Positions 1 through 9,053 are shown, counted from the stretch's first letter. The stretch is 57,495 nt of DNA from Firmicutes bacterium UBA1764 (GCA_002315535.1 DCHA01000076.1:32287-89781), one strand, 5' to 3'. The notes: a model not told the origin generated them from the sequence alone. Translations and numbers: made by a program.

Positions 1-50
1 TGTTCTACATTCTTGTCAGGACTTGTGAAAAGTATAGTGTTTCTTTCCAT
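1..50 (-). CDS. 5' end of an unidentified gene downstream of alaS (possibly IreB/DUF965)
   Basis: Only the first 16 codons are in the window (MERNTILFTSPDKNVE); the gene runs off the left edge. The ATG is preceded by a good GGAGG about 8 bases upstream, so the start is real. The gene follows alaS by about 40 bases with no terminator between, which suggests co-transcription. In many Bacillota the gene after alaS is ireB (DUF965), whose N-terminus has a similar short polar pattern. This identification rests on position and a weak resemblance only. Confidence 0.45.
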   Translation of the reverse strand, partial: MERNTILFTSPDKNVE

Positions 51-91
51 TTTGTACCTCCTTTAATCCCTTAAATTATATCCAAATATCC

Positions 92-2725
92 CTATTTAAG
101 CAAGTCCTCAGCCTTTGCAAATGCTTCGTCAAGCTTTGATGCATCCTTAGCTCCGGCCTGAGCCATGTCTGCCTTTCCGCCGCCGCCGCCACCGCAAATT
201 GCTGCGATCTGTTTAATCATATTACCTGCGTGAACGCCCTTTTCAAGCAGATCATCAGTTACAGATGTAAGAAGTGTAATCTTACCATCATTTAAAGTTG
301 CAAATACCATTACGATATTCTTTTCTGTTTCCTTTATCTTATCGCTGATTGTTCTGAGCTGGTCAATTGCCATACCTTCGAACTTCTTTGTGATAAGTCT
401 CTTTCCTGCGATTTCCTTTGCAGAAGCGATGAGATCGCCTACGCCCTCTCCAGCTGCCTTTGCCTTGATATCTTCAAGCTGCTTCTTGAGGTTCTTAAGC
501 TCTGCAGCAACATCCTCAGCCTTCTTTTCAAGTCCGGATGCATTTGTCTTAAGGGCTGAAGAAACGAATCCGATAAGAGTCTGTTCGTTATTAAGAAGTT
601 GTCTTACTGCATCGCCTGTGATAGCTTCGATTCTTCTTGTACCTGCAGCAACGCCTGTTTCAGATAAAATCTTGAAGCAGCCAATCTGTCCGATATTAGC
701 AACGTGAGTTCCGCCGCAGAATTCCATTGAGAAATCAGGAACGTCAACAACTCTTACTTCATTGCCGTACTTTTCACCGAAGAGCATCATAGCGCCAAGC
801 TTCTTTGCTTCTTCGATTGCCATAACCTTTGTATCAACCGGAGTAAACTTGAGAATTTCTTCATTTACGATATCCTCAACCTTCTGAAGATCTTCCTTGC
901 TGATAGCTTCAAAGTGGGTAAAGTCGAATCTGAGAGACTCTTCTGTTACGAGTGATCCTGCCTGCTCAACATGATCGCCCAGAGTCATTCTGAGTGCCTT
1001 CTGGAGAAGGTGTGTTGCAGTGTGATTTCTTGCAATTGAGTTTCTTCTGTGAACATTTACGCAAGCCTTAACTGTATCGCCAACATTAACTTCGCCTGAA
1101 GTAATTGTGCACTTCTGTACGTAAACGCCATTAATCTTGATAGTATCATTAACAACTGCTGTGAAGCTGTCATTTTCGATAACGCCCTGGTCGCCAACCT
1201 GTCCACCGCTTTCACCGTAGAATGGTGTGCAATCAAGAACGATTCTTACATCTTCGCCCTCTGCAGCAGACTTAAGCGCATTCATTCCGCGAACAAGTCC
1301 GATAACCTTTGCTTCGATTGCAAGTGATTCGTATCCTGCAAAGTCTGTCTGTGGCATCTCCTTGTACATAATGGATTCGTCGAGCCAGCCTTCATTGTCC
1401 TCGTCGCTGCGAGCGCTTCTTGCCAGAGCCTTTGCTTCTTCCATCTTTTTCTTGAATCCTTCAAGATCAACTTCGAAGCCCTGGTCTTCTGTAATTTCCT
1501 GAGTGATTTCAATTGGGAAGCCATATGTATCATAAAGTGTGAAACACTTATCTCCGCCGAGCATCTTAGCTCCGGCAGCCTTTGCTTCCTTAATGTAATC
1601 ATCAAGAATTTCAGATCCCTTATCAATTGTTGAAGCGAACTTGTCCTCTTCGATCTTGATAATCTTCTTGATGTAGTCTTTTCTTTCGATGAGGTCCGGA
1701 TAAGCCTTACCGGATGTTTCGAATACCTTTTCGCAAAGCTCAGCAAGGAAGGTTCCCTTGATTCCGAGAAGCTTTCCGTGTCTTGCGGCTCTTCTGAGAA
1801 GTCTTCTTAAAATGTATCCTCTGCCCTCATTTGATGGAAGAATTCCATCGCAAATCATGAAGGATACTGCTCTGATATGGTCGGTGATAATTCTAAGTGA
1901 AATATCTTCCTTAGCTTTTCCGTCATGATATGTAATATTTGCGAGTCTGCAAACCTCCTGAAGGATAGCCTGCATTGTATCAACATTGTAGATAGAGTCA
2001 ACGCCCTGCATGATGCAAGCCATTCTTTCAAGACCCATACCTGTATCGATATTCTTATGCTCAAGCTCGTTGTAGGAACCATCTTCCTGTCTGTCGAACT
2101 GTGTAAATACGTGATTCCAGAATTCCATGTATCTGTCACAGTCACAGCCCGGCTTGCAATCAGGACTGCCGCAGCCGTATTCTTCGCCACGATCGAAATA
2201 GATTTCAGAGCATGGTCCGCATGGGCCTGTTCCGATTTCCCAGAAGTTATCGTCTTTTCCAAGTCTTACGATTCTTTCTTCAGGCATGCCTATTTCATCC
2301 TTCCAGATGTTATAAGCCTCGTCGTCGTTTTCATATACAGTTGCCCAAACCTTTTCCTTAGGAATTGCGAGCCACTTTGGGCTAGTAACGAATTCCCATC
2401 CCCAGTTAAGGGATTCATGCTTGAAGTAATCTCCAAAGCTGAAGTTACCCAGCATTTCAAAGAATGTAGCGTGTCTTGCGGTATGTCCAACATTATCGAT
2501 ATCATTTGTTCTGATACATTTTTGGCATGTTGTCATTCTGTGGCGTGGTGGTTCTTCAACGCCTGCAAAGTAAGGCTTAAGCGGAGCCATTCCTGCTGCG
2601 ATAAGAAGAAGTGACTTATCACTTGCCGGCGGAACCAGCGAATAGCTTTCATGTTTTAAGCATCCCTTTGATTCCCAGAAGGAAAGGAATTTTTCTCTTA
2701 CTTCATTAACACCCATGTATTGCAT
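92..2725 (-). CDS. alaS: alanyl-tRNA synthetase
   Basis: Cytoplasmic class II synthetase that charges tRNA-Ala. At 877 residues it has the normal full length. The N-terminal catalytic core includes the motif-2 region around TARHATFFEMLGNFSFGDYF (near residue 85). The editing domain carries the HTATHLL zinc motif (about residue 568) and the matching CGGTH (about 665). A C-terminal glycine-rich C-Ala tail (CGGGGGGK) is present. The start at 2725 has GAGG about 10 bases upstream; an in-frame ATG three codons later is a possible alternative. It follows mnmA by 62 bases without a clear terminator. The upstream gap is too short for a T-box leader. Confidence 0.98.
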   Translation of the reverse strand: MQYMGVNEVREKFLSFWESKGCLKHESYSLVPPASDKSLLLIAAGMAPLKPYFAGVEEPPRHRMTTCQKCIRTNDIDNVGHTARHATFFEMLGNFSFGDYFKHESLNWGWEFVTSPKWLAIPKEKVWATVYENDDEAYNIWKDEIGMPEERIVRLGKDDNFWEIGTGPCGPCSEIYFDRGEEYGCGSPDCKPGCDCDRYMEFWNHVFTQFDRQEDGSYNELEHKNIDTGMGLERMACIMQGVDSIYNVDTMQAILQEVCRLANITYHDGKAKEDISLRIITDHIRAVSFMICDGILPSNEGRGYILRRLLRRAARHGKLLGIKGTFLAELCEKVFETSGKAYPDLIERKDYIKKIIKIEEDKFASTIDKGSEILDDYIKEAKAAGAKMLGGDKCFTLYDTYGFPIEITQEITEDQGFEVDLEGFKKKMEEAKALARSARSDEDNEGWLDESIMYKEMPQTDFAGYESLAIEAKVIGLVRGMNALKSAAEGEDVRIVLDCTPFYGESGGQVGDQGVIENDSFTAVVNDTIKINGVYVQKCTITSGEVNVGDTVKACVNVHRRNSIARNHTATHLLQKALRMTLGDHVEQAGSLVTEESLRFDFTHFEAISKEDLQKVEDIVNEEILKFTPVDTKVMAIEEAKKLGAMMLFGEKYGNEVRVVDVPDFSMEFCGGTHVANIGQIGCFKILSETGVAAGTRRIEAITGDAVRQLLNNEQTLIGFVSSALKTNASGLEKKAEDVAAELKNLKKQLEDIKAKAAGEGVGDLIASAKEIAGKRLITKKFEGMAIDQLRTISDKIKETEKNIVMVFATLNDGKITLLTSVTDDLLEKGVHAGNMIKQIAAICGGGGGGKADMAQAGAKDASKLDEAFAKAEDLLK

Positions 2726-2787
2726 AATAATCTATCCTCATTTCTTTTAATATACATAAACTTATTTGTTGCCTGAACACAACATTT

Positions 2788-3813
2788 CTATTTTACAATA
2801 TAACCGCCACCAATTACAAGCTTATTATAGTATAAAACTGCTGATTGTCCCGGCGTTGGACCACGCTGAGCTTGTTCAAATTTCAAGCAAATCAGCTGAT
2901 CATTAATGTGCTGCACACTGCACAGTGCCTCTCTTGCTGAATAACGCAATTTACAGTAGCATTTCTCCCCGTTTGCCGGAGCGTTATTAGTCCAAAATAG
3001 ACCGCTAACAAATACTGTATCCTGATATAAGTCCTCTTCGGATCCTATAATAACGTCATTGCCTTTTATATCAACTACATATGCTGGTTTTCCAAGAGCA
3101 AGGCCAAGACCCTTTCTCTGCCCTATTGTGTAATTGAGAATTCCCTTGTGCTCACTTATTACATTGCCATTGGTATCAAGGAAGCTGCCAAGGCTGTTTT
3201 TCGCGCCCGCGGACAAAAGATATTCAAAGTAATTCCCGTCCGGAATGAAGCAAATATCCTGGCTGTCCTTTTCTTGAGCATTTGGCATACCCTCAGACTG
3301 TAATAGCGCCCTGACATCAGCTTTATCTATTACTCCTCGAAGAGGAAGAATGAGTCTTTTTAAAACGCTTTGCGGTAGTCTGTAAAGCATGTAAGACTGA
3401 TCTTTCTTTTCGTTAATCGCTTTTTCTATGTAGAAGTTTCCTGATATCTGTTTTACTCCGGCATAATGACCGGTAGCAATATATTCGCAGCCCTCTTCAT
3501 CCGCTGTGTCAATTAATGTTTTAAATTTGACGTTCGGATTGCAGAAAATACATGGATTTGGAGTTAAGCCTTGTTCATAACATTCTTTAAAGGGCTTAAT
3601 TACCTTTTCAGAAAAATCTTTGGAAACGCATTTTGTAATCAGCTTTATACCAAGCTTTTCCGCCGTTTCAAATGTTGCCTGTGGAAATGAATCATTTAAA
3701 ACATTAAAAGAAAGACCGACTACATCATAGCCAGCCCGTTTTAAAAGTATAACGGCAGCAGTACTATCAACGCCGCCTGAAAAACCAACAAGTACCTTAG
3801 TGCGTTTTTCCAT
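2788..3813 (-). CDS. mnmA: tRNA-specific 2-thiouridylase MnmA
   Basis: Transfers sulfur to U34 of the tRNAs for Lys, Glu and Gln in the cytoplasm, using ATP. The N-terminal PP-loop motif SGGVDST (about residue 11) binds ATP. The two catalytic cysteines lie in NPCIFCN (about residue 97) and DICFIPDG (about 190), and the family signature NYTIGQRKGLG is present near 230. The length of 341 residues is slightly below the usual 350-370. The gene overlaps the preceding DUF896 gene by 17 bases, so the two are translated from one message that starts at the promoter before 4006. Confidence 0.96.
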   Translation of the reverse strand: MEKRTKVLVGFSGGVDSTAAVILLKRAGYDVVGLSFNVLNDSFPQATFETAEKLGIKLITKCVSKDFSEKVIKPFKECYEQGLTPNPCIFCNPNVKFKTLIDTADEEGCEYIATGHYAGVKQISGNFYIEKAINEKKDQSYMLYRLPQSVLKRLILPLRGVIDKADVRALLQSEGMPNAQEKDSQDICFIPDGNYFEYLLSAGAKNSLGSFLDTNGNVISEHKGILNYTIGQRKGLGLALGKPAYVVDIKGNDVIIGSEEDLYQDTVFVSGLFWTNNAPANGEKCYCKLRYSAREALCSVQHINDQLICLKFEQAQRGPTPGQSAVLYYNKLVIGGGYIVK

Positions 3814-4006
3814 TTCCTTTTAGCCTTGGATCATCCGGATTTACTACTTCAATATTCTTAAGCTGTGATTCAATGTTTTCACGAAAAGCGGCAATATAAA
3901 TACGACGGAGTTCCGCCTGCTCAGCTAATTCCTGATCAGTCAGCCCAACCGCCTTCTTTTTGGCCGCCAGCTCGTTAATTCTTGCAATTTGTTCTTTAGT
4001 AACCAT
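3797..4006 (-). CDS. DUF896 (YnzC/YneJ-like) small cytoplasmic protein
   Basis: A 69-residue protein with the DUF896 pattern: an N-terminal helix pair (IARINELAAKKKAVGLTDQE), a second helix with EQAELRRIYIAAFRENIESQL, and the closing VVNPDDPRLKG. The molecular function of the family is not firmly known; a B. subtilis member, YnzC, belongs to the SOS-regulated yneA operon. Here the gene heads a two-gene unit with mnmA (17-base overlap). There is no Shine-Dalgarno. A TGG-TAAAAT element ends 6 bases before the ATG, which predicts a leaderless transcript. Confidence 0.9.
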   Translation of the reverse strand: MVTKEQIARINELAAKKKAVGLTDQELAEQAELRRIYIAAFRENIESQLKNIEVVNPDDPRLKGNGKTH

Positions 4007-4012
4007 GCAAAT

Positions 4013-4021
4013 ATTTTACCA
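4013..4021 (-). promoter_or_regulatory. extended -10 promoter giving a leaderless DUF896-mnmA mRNA
   Basis: Reads TGGTAAAAT on the minus strand, followed by six bases and then the ATG at 4006. The standard spacing puts transcription start on the A of the start codon. The -35 region is weak, as expected when TGn is present. Confidence 0.6.
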
Positions 4022-4041
4022 TAAAATACGTCGAAAATTAA

Positions 4042-4497
4042 CTACTTTACGGTATAGTAATCTCGGATTTTAGCAAGTGTTTTTTCGCCTATACCACTAA
4101 CCTCAATCAGTTCGTCAACGCTGCCGAAGTCTCCGTATGCATTTCTGTAATCAATGATTTTTTGTGCCTTGGATGGGCCTATTCCGGGCGCAATTTGAAG
4201 CTCTTCCAGGCTTCCGGTATTAATGTTTACTTTAGATGAATTGCTTTCGTTTGAGCTCTCAGAATTTTCCGCGGAAGCATCTGCACCAGCAATTGTACTA
4301 TCTTCGTTAGATAAAACTGTTTTGTCTGTTTTTGAACTTGATTCATTTGTTGAGTTATCTGCGCTATAACTTACTTCTTCACTCAGCTTTCTTGCAGATT
4401 GAATATTTATATTTCCTTTTGAAATATAGGATATACTGCCACTGAGTGCAAGCAATAAGGCCAGGATTGGCACAATTAATTTTCTTATTTTCTTCAT
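4042..4497 (-). CDS. comEA: ComEA-like helix-hairpin-helix protein
   Basis: A 151-residue exported protein. An N-terminal membrane anchor (about residues 7-25) precedes a serine/asparagine/acid-rich spacer (30-90). A C-terminal ComEA helix-hairpin-helix repeat follows (NINTGSLEELQIAPGIGPSKAQKIIDYR, with a second GIGEKTLAKIRD near residue 138). Such proteins bind DNA non-specifically at the cell surface during competence or biofilm growth. No comEB or comEC lies next to it, so a role in transformation is not supported by context. The SLBB domain of longer ComEA proteins is missing. No Shine-Dalgarno is present; see the promoter directly before it. Confidence 0.85.
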   Translation of the reverse strand: MKKIRKLIVPILALLLALSGSISYISKGNINIQSARKLSEEVSYSADNSTNESSSKTDKTVLSNEDSTIAGADASAENSESSNESNSSKVNINTGSLEELQIAPGIGPSKAQKIIDYRNAYGDFGSVDELIEVSGIGEKTLAKIRDYYTVK

Positions 4498-4502
4498 AAT
4501 TC

Positions 4503-4531
4503 ATATTAACATAATATGTAAATGAATACAA
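4503..4531 (-). promoter_or_regulatory. comEA promoter, predicted leaderless
   Basis: TTGTAT (4526-4531), a 17-base spacer and TAATAT (4503-4508) with TGT in front (extended -10). Only five bases separate the -10 from the ATG at 4497, so the mRNA would begin at or within a base or two of the start codon. Confidence 0.6.
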
Positions 4532-4564
4532 TAATTAATTGGTAAATTATAGGAATGATTTTGC

Positions 4565-4594
4565 ATAAAAAAACTGCCCTTTTTTAAGGACAGT
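4565..4594 (-). terminator. intrinsic terminator after the SLH lipoprotein gene
   Basis: Nine-pair stem (4573-4581 with 4586-4594, one G-U pair) and a four-base loop, followed on the minus strand by a run of seven U. Confidence 0.85.
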
Positions 4595-4612
4595 CTGAAA
4601 ATTTAATGATGT

Positions 4613-5248
4613 TTATTTAGCTCTGAATAAGAATGTAACTATATGAGACTTTGAGCAGTCCATATCAGGACTGAATTTGTTATTACCTGTACCAAAGGTA
4701 ATGAATTTGCTCCTTGCCCAGTTAACGCTTGAAATACCCTTGGCGTCATCAAACTCAACTACGCCTGTTACCTCAGGTTTGTCCGCTTCATTCCACATAA
4801 ATTCAATCGCATCAAGTCTTGAAGCGATATCTGTGGATTTACATTCAGCCTTGCTTTCTACGACGCCCTCTTCCAGCGCCCAGTCAATGGCCTTGTTAAT
4901 ATCAGAATCAGGATCACTGGCAGGAACAGTCTTTGCAGAAACAACTGCTCCGGGTGAGCCTGCGGCTTTCCAAAGATACAGAATGATATCCTGCTTGCTC
5001 ATGCTATCGTTAACGCCGAATGTAGTAGGCTTTGCGGGCTCGCTTATTCCCTCGTTAACAGCCCAGGTAACAGATTCCTCGAACCAGTCACCCTTCTTTA
5101 CGTCATCATAAGCCTCGGCTGCATCTATTTCTGCAACCGGCTTTGCGGACACATCCTCAGCGGGCTCTCCTGTTTGCTTTTTAAAGCTGCAGGACACTAA
5201 GCTGAAGCACATCACTCCTATGAAAATAATACTTAAAAACTTTTTCAT
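4613..5248 (-). CDS. small lipoprotein made of SLH-like repeats
   Basis: The start is placed at the ATG of MKKFLSIIF (5248). A longer reading from a TTG at 5281 has no ribosome-binding site and would spoil the signal peptide. A lipoprotein signal ends in LVSC at about residue 19. The mature 190 residues form three S-layer-homology-like repeats: AYDDVKKGDWFEESVTWAV near 48, DINKAIDWALEEGV near 120 and VEFDDAKGISSVNWARSKF near 165. SLH repeats normally bind secondary cell-wall polymer, but here they are nearly the whole protein and are attached to lipid. The transcript appears leaderless. Confidence 0.75.
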   Translation of the reverse strand: MKKFLSIIFIGVMCFSLVSCSFKKQTGEPAEDVSAKPVAEIDAAEAYDDVKKGDWFEESVTWAVNEGISEPAKPTTFGVNDSMSKQDIILYLWKAAGSPGAVVSAKTVPASDPDSDINKAIDWALEEGVVESKAECKSTDIASRLDAIEFMWNEADKPEVTGVVEFDDAKGISSVNWARSKFITFGTGNNKFSPDMDCSKSHIVTFLFRAK

Positions 5249-5254
5249 GGCTAG

Positions 5255-5281
5255 ATTATAACACAGAAACATTTCTATCAA
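5255..5281 (-). promoter_or_regulatory. extended -10 promoter for the SLH lipoprotein, predicted leaderless
   Basis: TGTTATAAT on the minus strand (-10 at 5255-5260) is followed by exactly six bases and the ATG at 5248. A possible -35, TTGATA (5276-5281), is only 15 bases upstream. The element overlaps the last codons and stop of the preceding gene. Confidence 0.65.
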
Positions 5282-5960
5282 AAAGCGATTTTAATAAATT
5301 ATTTTCTAAATAATATAAATCGATTCTTGTAATTCTAATTTCTTCCGGAGCAATTTCTTCCCCCAGATACTTCATCAAGCTTTCTGTAAGGCTTAATGGA
5401 TTAAGTGTTTCATTTGGGGCAGCTCTTAATATCATTGATATCATTGTGCCACCTGAAATAAGCGTAGGAACTGAAAAACTGTAAATCCAATTCTTTATAT
5501 TCTTTTCAATCATCTGCTTGGTTTTCTTGTCTCTTTTCAAAATATAGATTTCGTTTTGAGAAAGAAAGCGGTTGATAGCTTCTTCAGAAAGCATTTTATT
5601 TGGAATAAAAACGCTGTATTCTGAGTACTCACATACTGAAGATAGGTTGCGTTTTTCATGAGGGATTTCTTTGCATTTAGTGAATTTTATACCCTCAGGA
5701 AGCGCTCCATTAAGCTTCATAGCAATCGAACTGGAATCAAGCGGACTCTTACTTTCAAATTCAAAATAATCACATTCTGCCTCAAATCCAAGGGACAGTG
5801 GCTGAACTATATTTGTAATCGGATGAGGATTAAAGCCCTGAGAAAAGCTAACTGGTATATCGTATCTATACAAAACTCTTCTAAACAGTCTTTGCATATC
5901 CAAATGAGAAATAAATCTCATATTACCCTTTTTATTAAAGGTCAATACATATCTGCTCAT
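5256..5960 (-). CDS. TIGR03936 / DUF2344 protein, partner of the radical SAM enzyme
   Basis: About 234 residues from the ATG of MSRYVLTFNKKGNMRFISHL (5960). This start has GGAGG nine bases upstream and overlaps the radical-SAM stop as ATGA. The family signature is the N-terminal FNKKGNMRFISHLDMQRLFRR, followed by SQGFNPHP near residue 50. In many Clostridia this family is encoded directly after, or fused to, the TIGR03960 radical SAM protein, as here. Its reaction is unknown, although the genomic link to ribosomal genes is long-standing. The RNase G gene that often follows is not present. Confidence 0.88.
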   Translation of the reverse strand: MSRYVLTFNKKGNMRFISHLDMQRLFRRVLYRYDIPVSFSQGFNPHPITNIVQPLSLGFEAECDYFEFESKSPLDSSSIAMKLNGALPEGIKFTKCKEIPHEKRNLSSVCEYSEYSVFIPNKMLSEEAINRFLSQNEIYILKRDKKTKQMIEKNIKNWIYSFSVPTLISGGTMISMILRAAPNETLNPLSLTESLMKYLGEEIAPEEIRITRIDLYYLENNLLKSLFDRNVSVL

Positions 5961-7777
5961 GAAAGGCAACCTCCCATCGGACAATCTGTATGCTTGTTGA
6001 TACCGCAGCCAACGCAACCGTATCTGCAGTCCTGAGTTGTCTTTGCGTTTAAAGCTTTCTCCCATTCACGTAAATAGAACTCGTGAGAAACACCGTTATC
6101 AATAATTTCCCATGGCTGCTCTTTGTTTGGATCAAGCTCGTTTACGGCATAGTAGCTGTCATCTATTCCGGTTTCCTCAAGTGCCTTCATCCAGCCTTCC
6201 TTATTAAAGCTTTCAGTCCATGCATCAAAGCAGCATCCGTACTTTTCAAATGCAAGCTTTAAAGTTTTGCCTAAAGCTCTGTCACCTCTGGCAAAAAAGG
6301 CCTCAAGATGTGATTGATAGCTACCATGATACCTGTAATTAACACCCTTAATTTTTTTAAGCTTATCCTTTAAGTAAAAATGCTTTTCTTCAAATTCCTC
6401 AGCGGTATTTTGTCTGCACCACTGAAAAACTGTTTGTGGCTTCGGAACAAAATTAGAAACGGATACTGATACAGCAAAGCGCTTGCCCTTCTCTTTTGCA
6501 AGCTTCATTATCCTTGCGGAAAGGTCTACTATACCGTCCAAATCCTCATATGTTTCAGTAGGAAGGCCCATCATGAAATAAAGCTTTACTGATTGCCATC
6601 CCATATCCATTGCCTGATCAAGGGTTTTAAAGATATGATCTTCGGTAATATTTTTGTTGATTACGTCTCTTAGTCTTTGAGTTCCTGCTTCGCATGCAAA
6701 TGTCAGGCCTGTCTTACGAACGCCCTGAAGCTCGTCTAATATTTTAAATGCAAAATTATCCATTCTAAGCGAAGGAAGTGAAATGCCTATTTGTCTTGGT
6801 CTGCAGTATTCCATTAGCTCAGTTGTCATATCTTCAAACTGAGAATAATCGGATGTTGAAAGAGAGAGCACTGATATTTCCTGGTGGCCGCTGTCCTTAA
6901 GCTGTGACTTTGCGGCTTTAACAACTGTATCCTTATCTCTTTCTCTTACAGGTCTGTAATTCATGCCTGCCTGGCAGAAGCGGCAGCCTCTGGTGCAGCC
7001 TCTGAAAATCTCAATTGATGGTCTGTCATGAACGATTTCTATAAGAGGAACAAGCATTTTATCAGGATAATCAACGCTGTTCATATCCTTTAAAAAGGAT
7101 CTTAATACTTTGTCCGGAGCCTTATCATAAAGCTTGTTATGATTATCATCGTAAAATTCTGGAACATAAATTCCCTGAATTTCTACGGCCTTTTCAAGAT
7201 ACTCTCGTTTTGTCCAGTGGTTTATTTTTCTTTGTCTTGCAAGCTTAAGAAGCTCTATAAGTTGCTCTTCACCATCGCCGACCTGAATTACATCTATGAA
7301 TTCTGCGAATGGCTCAGGGTTAAAGCAGCATGGGCCTCCGGCAATAATAATAGGATCCTCTTCGTTCCTATCTTTACTAAGAAGCGGAAGGCCGGCCTGT
7401 TTTAAGCACATTAAAATATTACTGTAGCTTAATTCGTACTGAACAGTAAAGCCTAATACGTCGCATTCTTTAACCGGAGTTTTACTTTCCAATGTAAAAA
7501 GAGGAACTGAGTTTTCCTCCATGAGCTTTGCCATATCCTTTGCGGGGGCAAATACTCTTTCACACCACAGTTTCTCTTCTTTGTTTACAAGGTAGTATAA
7601 AAGCTGCAGCCCGACATAGGACATTCCGATCTCATAGGTATCAGGGAAGCAAAATGCAAAGCGAAGTAAATCGTCTGATTCTGCTTTAATTACCTGATTA
7701 AGCTCCCCGCCTATATATCGTGCCGGCTTTTCTGCCTTGGGTAATATTTTATCTAATTTATTTTGTACACTACTCAT
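5957..7777 (-). CDS. TIGR03960-type B12-binding/radical SAM protein
   Basis: Likely starts at MSSVQNKLDKILPKAEKPAR (7777), giving 606 residues; the open frame extends 25 codons upstream into obg but those look non-coding. An N-terminal cobalamin-binding-like part (about 30-200) leads to a radical SAM core with CTRGCRFC (about 267), the CxxxCxxC ligands of the 4Fe-4S cluster. A cysteine-rich tail (DCRYGCVGCG near 583) is typical of the family. The substrate is unknown. The gene overlaps the end of obg by 8 bases and the next gene by 4, so expression is probably coupled to the rplU operon. Confidence 0.9.
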   Translation of the reverse strand: MSSVQNKLDKILPKAEKPARYIGGELNQVIKAESDDLLRFAFCFPDTYEIGMSYVGLQLLYYLVNKEEKLWCERVFAPAKDMAKLMEENSVPLFTLESKTPVKECDVLGFTVQYELSYSNILMCLKQAGLPLLSKDRNEEDPIIIAGGPCCFNPEPFAEFIDVIQVGDGEEQLIELLKLARQRKINHWTKREYLEKAVEIQGIYVPEFYDDNHNKLYDKAPDKVLRSFLKDMNSVDYPDKMLVPLIEIVHDRPSIEIFRGCTRGCRFCQAGMNYRPVRERDKDTVVKAAKSQLKDSGHQEISVLSLSTSDYSQFEDMTTELMEYCRPRQIGISLPSLRMDNFAFKILDELQGVRKTGLTFACEAGTQRLRDVINKNITEDHIFKTLDQAMDMGWQSVKLYFMMGLPTETYEDLDGIVDLSARIMKLAKEKGKRFAVSVSVSNFVPKPQTVFQWCRQNTAEEFEEKHFYLKDKLKKIKGVNYRYHGSYQSHLEAFFARGDRALGKTLKLAFEKYGCCFDAWTESFNKEGWMKALEETGIDDSYYAVNELDPNKEQPWEIIDNGVSHEFYLREWEKALNAKTTQDCRYGCVGCGINKHTDCPMGGCLS

Positions 7778-9053
7778 CAACGTAAATAAAATCGTAATCA
7801 ATAATGCGGATAGTGTCTCCGTCTTCGAGACCCATTTCCTTGAAGCGTTCAATAGCTCCCTTATCTTCTATATATTTTTGTAAGTAACGCATAGACCCTG
7901 CGTCGTTAAAGTTTGTAGAGTTGAAAATCTTTTCAAGCTGTTTACCGTATGCTGTGTAAACACCGTTTTCAACTGATACATAAACCTCTCTGTAATCGTC
8001 GTCCTCGTCAATATCGCGAGCTTCGTAAGGAATAATTACAGTTTCCTCCGGAGCAGTCTCTTCAAGCAGATGGTATGCCGCTTTTAAAAGCTCATCTACG
8101 CCCTCATGAATAGGAGCGCAAATCGGATAAACCATAAGACCCTTTGACTCGATGTAATCAGTGAATTTCTTTACGTCCTCTGGACTTGCCATATCGGTTT
8201 TATTTGCGGCAACAATCTGAGGCTTTGATGCAAGCTTTTTAGAGTAAGAAGCTAATTCATTGTTAATCTTTACAAAGTCCTCAATTGGGTCGCGTCCTTC
8301 GGATCCAGAAACATCGACTATGTGGATTAAAATACGCGTTCTTTCAACGTGTTTTAAAAAGTCAAGTCCAAGTCCAAGGCCCTCTGATGCACCTTCGATA
8401 AGACCAGGAATATCGGCCATAACAAAGGAATTATTGTACATATTTACAACGCCAAGCTTTGGAGTCAGTGTTGTAAAATGATAATTTGCAATCTTTGGGT
8501 TTGCAGAAGTTGATACTGAAAGAAGTGTGCTTTTTCCTACGTTTGGATATCCAAGAAGACCTACATCAGCAATAAGCTTTAACTCAAGCTCGATTGTCTT
8601 TTCTCTTGAAAAGCCGCCTGCTTCTGCAAAATTCGGTGCTTGTCTTACTGAATTTTTAAATAAGACATTACCTTTTCCGCCCTTACCGCCTCTTGCGGCA
8701 ATAAAGCTCTGGCCATCCTCAACGAGATCCGCCATTATTTCACCGGTTTCGACGTCTCTGACGGTGGTCCCTACCGGAACCTTAATGATATAGTCAGCTC
8801 CCGCTTTGCCGAATTGCTGACGACCTCTGCCGTCTTCACCCGGCTCAGCCTCGTACTTGGTTTTGTATTTAAAATCCATCAGAGTACGAAGATTTATATC
8901 AGCCATAAGCACGATATCTCCGCCCTTGCCGCCATTACCACCATCAGGACCGCCCTGAGGGATATTGGCTTCACGTCTGAAGGAAACCGCGCCATTTCCG
9001 CCTTTACCGGATTTAATATTAATTTGTGCTTTATCTACAAATGTGTTTGCCAT
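7770..9053 (-). CDS. obg: GTPase Obg/CgtA
   Basis: Essential GTPase that acts in assembly of the 50S subunit and in stress control. The glycine-rich Obg fold spans residues 1-158 (repeated GGNGGKGGD and GGKGGKGN runs). The G domain has GYPNVGKS (about 167), DIPGLIEG (about 213) and NKTD (about 283). The OCT C-terminal domain covers roughly 340-427. It follows rpmA by 40 bases. There is no Shine-Dalgarno; a stable hairpin (9065-9085) ends 11 bases before the ATG. Confidence 0.97.
   Translation of the reverse strand: MANTFVDKAQINIKSGKGGNGAVSFRREANIPQGGPDGGNGGKGGDIVLMADINLRTLMDFKYKTKYEAEPGEDGRGRQQFGKAGADYIIKVPVGTTVRDVETGEIMADLVEDGQSFIAARGGKGGKGNVLFKNSVRQAPNFAEAGGFSREKTIELELKLIADVGLLGYPNVGKSTLLSVSTSANPKIANYHFTTLTPKLGVVNMYNNSFVMADIPGLIEGASEGLGLGLDFLKHVERTRILIHIVDVSGSEGRDPIEDFVKINNELASYSKKLASKPQIVAANKTDMASPEDVKKFTDYIESKGLMVYPICAPIHEGVDELLKAAYHLLEETAPEETVIIPYEARDIDEDDDYREVYVSVENGVYTAYGKQLEKIFNSTNFNDAGSMRYLQKYIEDKGAIERFKEMGLEDGDTIRIIDYDFIYVDE

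Noticed and set aside
1925..2614. 229-codon plus-strand frame opposite alaS
   Set aside because: Antisense to the conserved catalytic domain of alaS; no family resemblance and no Shine-Dalgarno.
2726..2787. T-box riboswitch before alaS
   Set aside because: Only 62 bases separate mnmA and alaS, too short for a T-box, and no T-box sequence is present.
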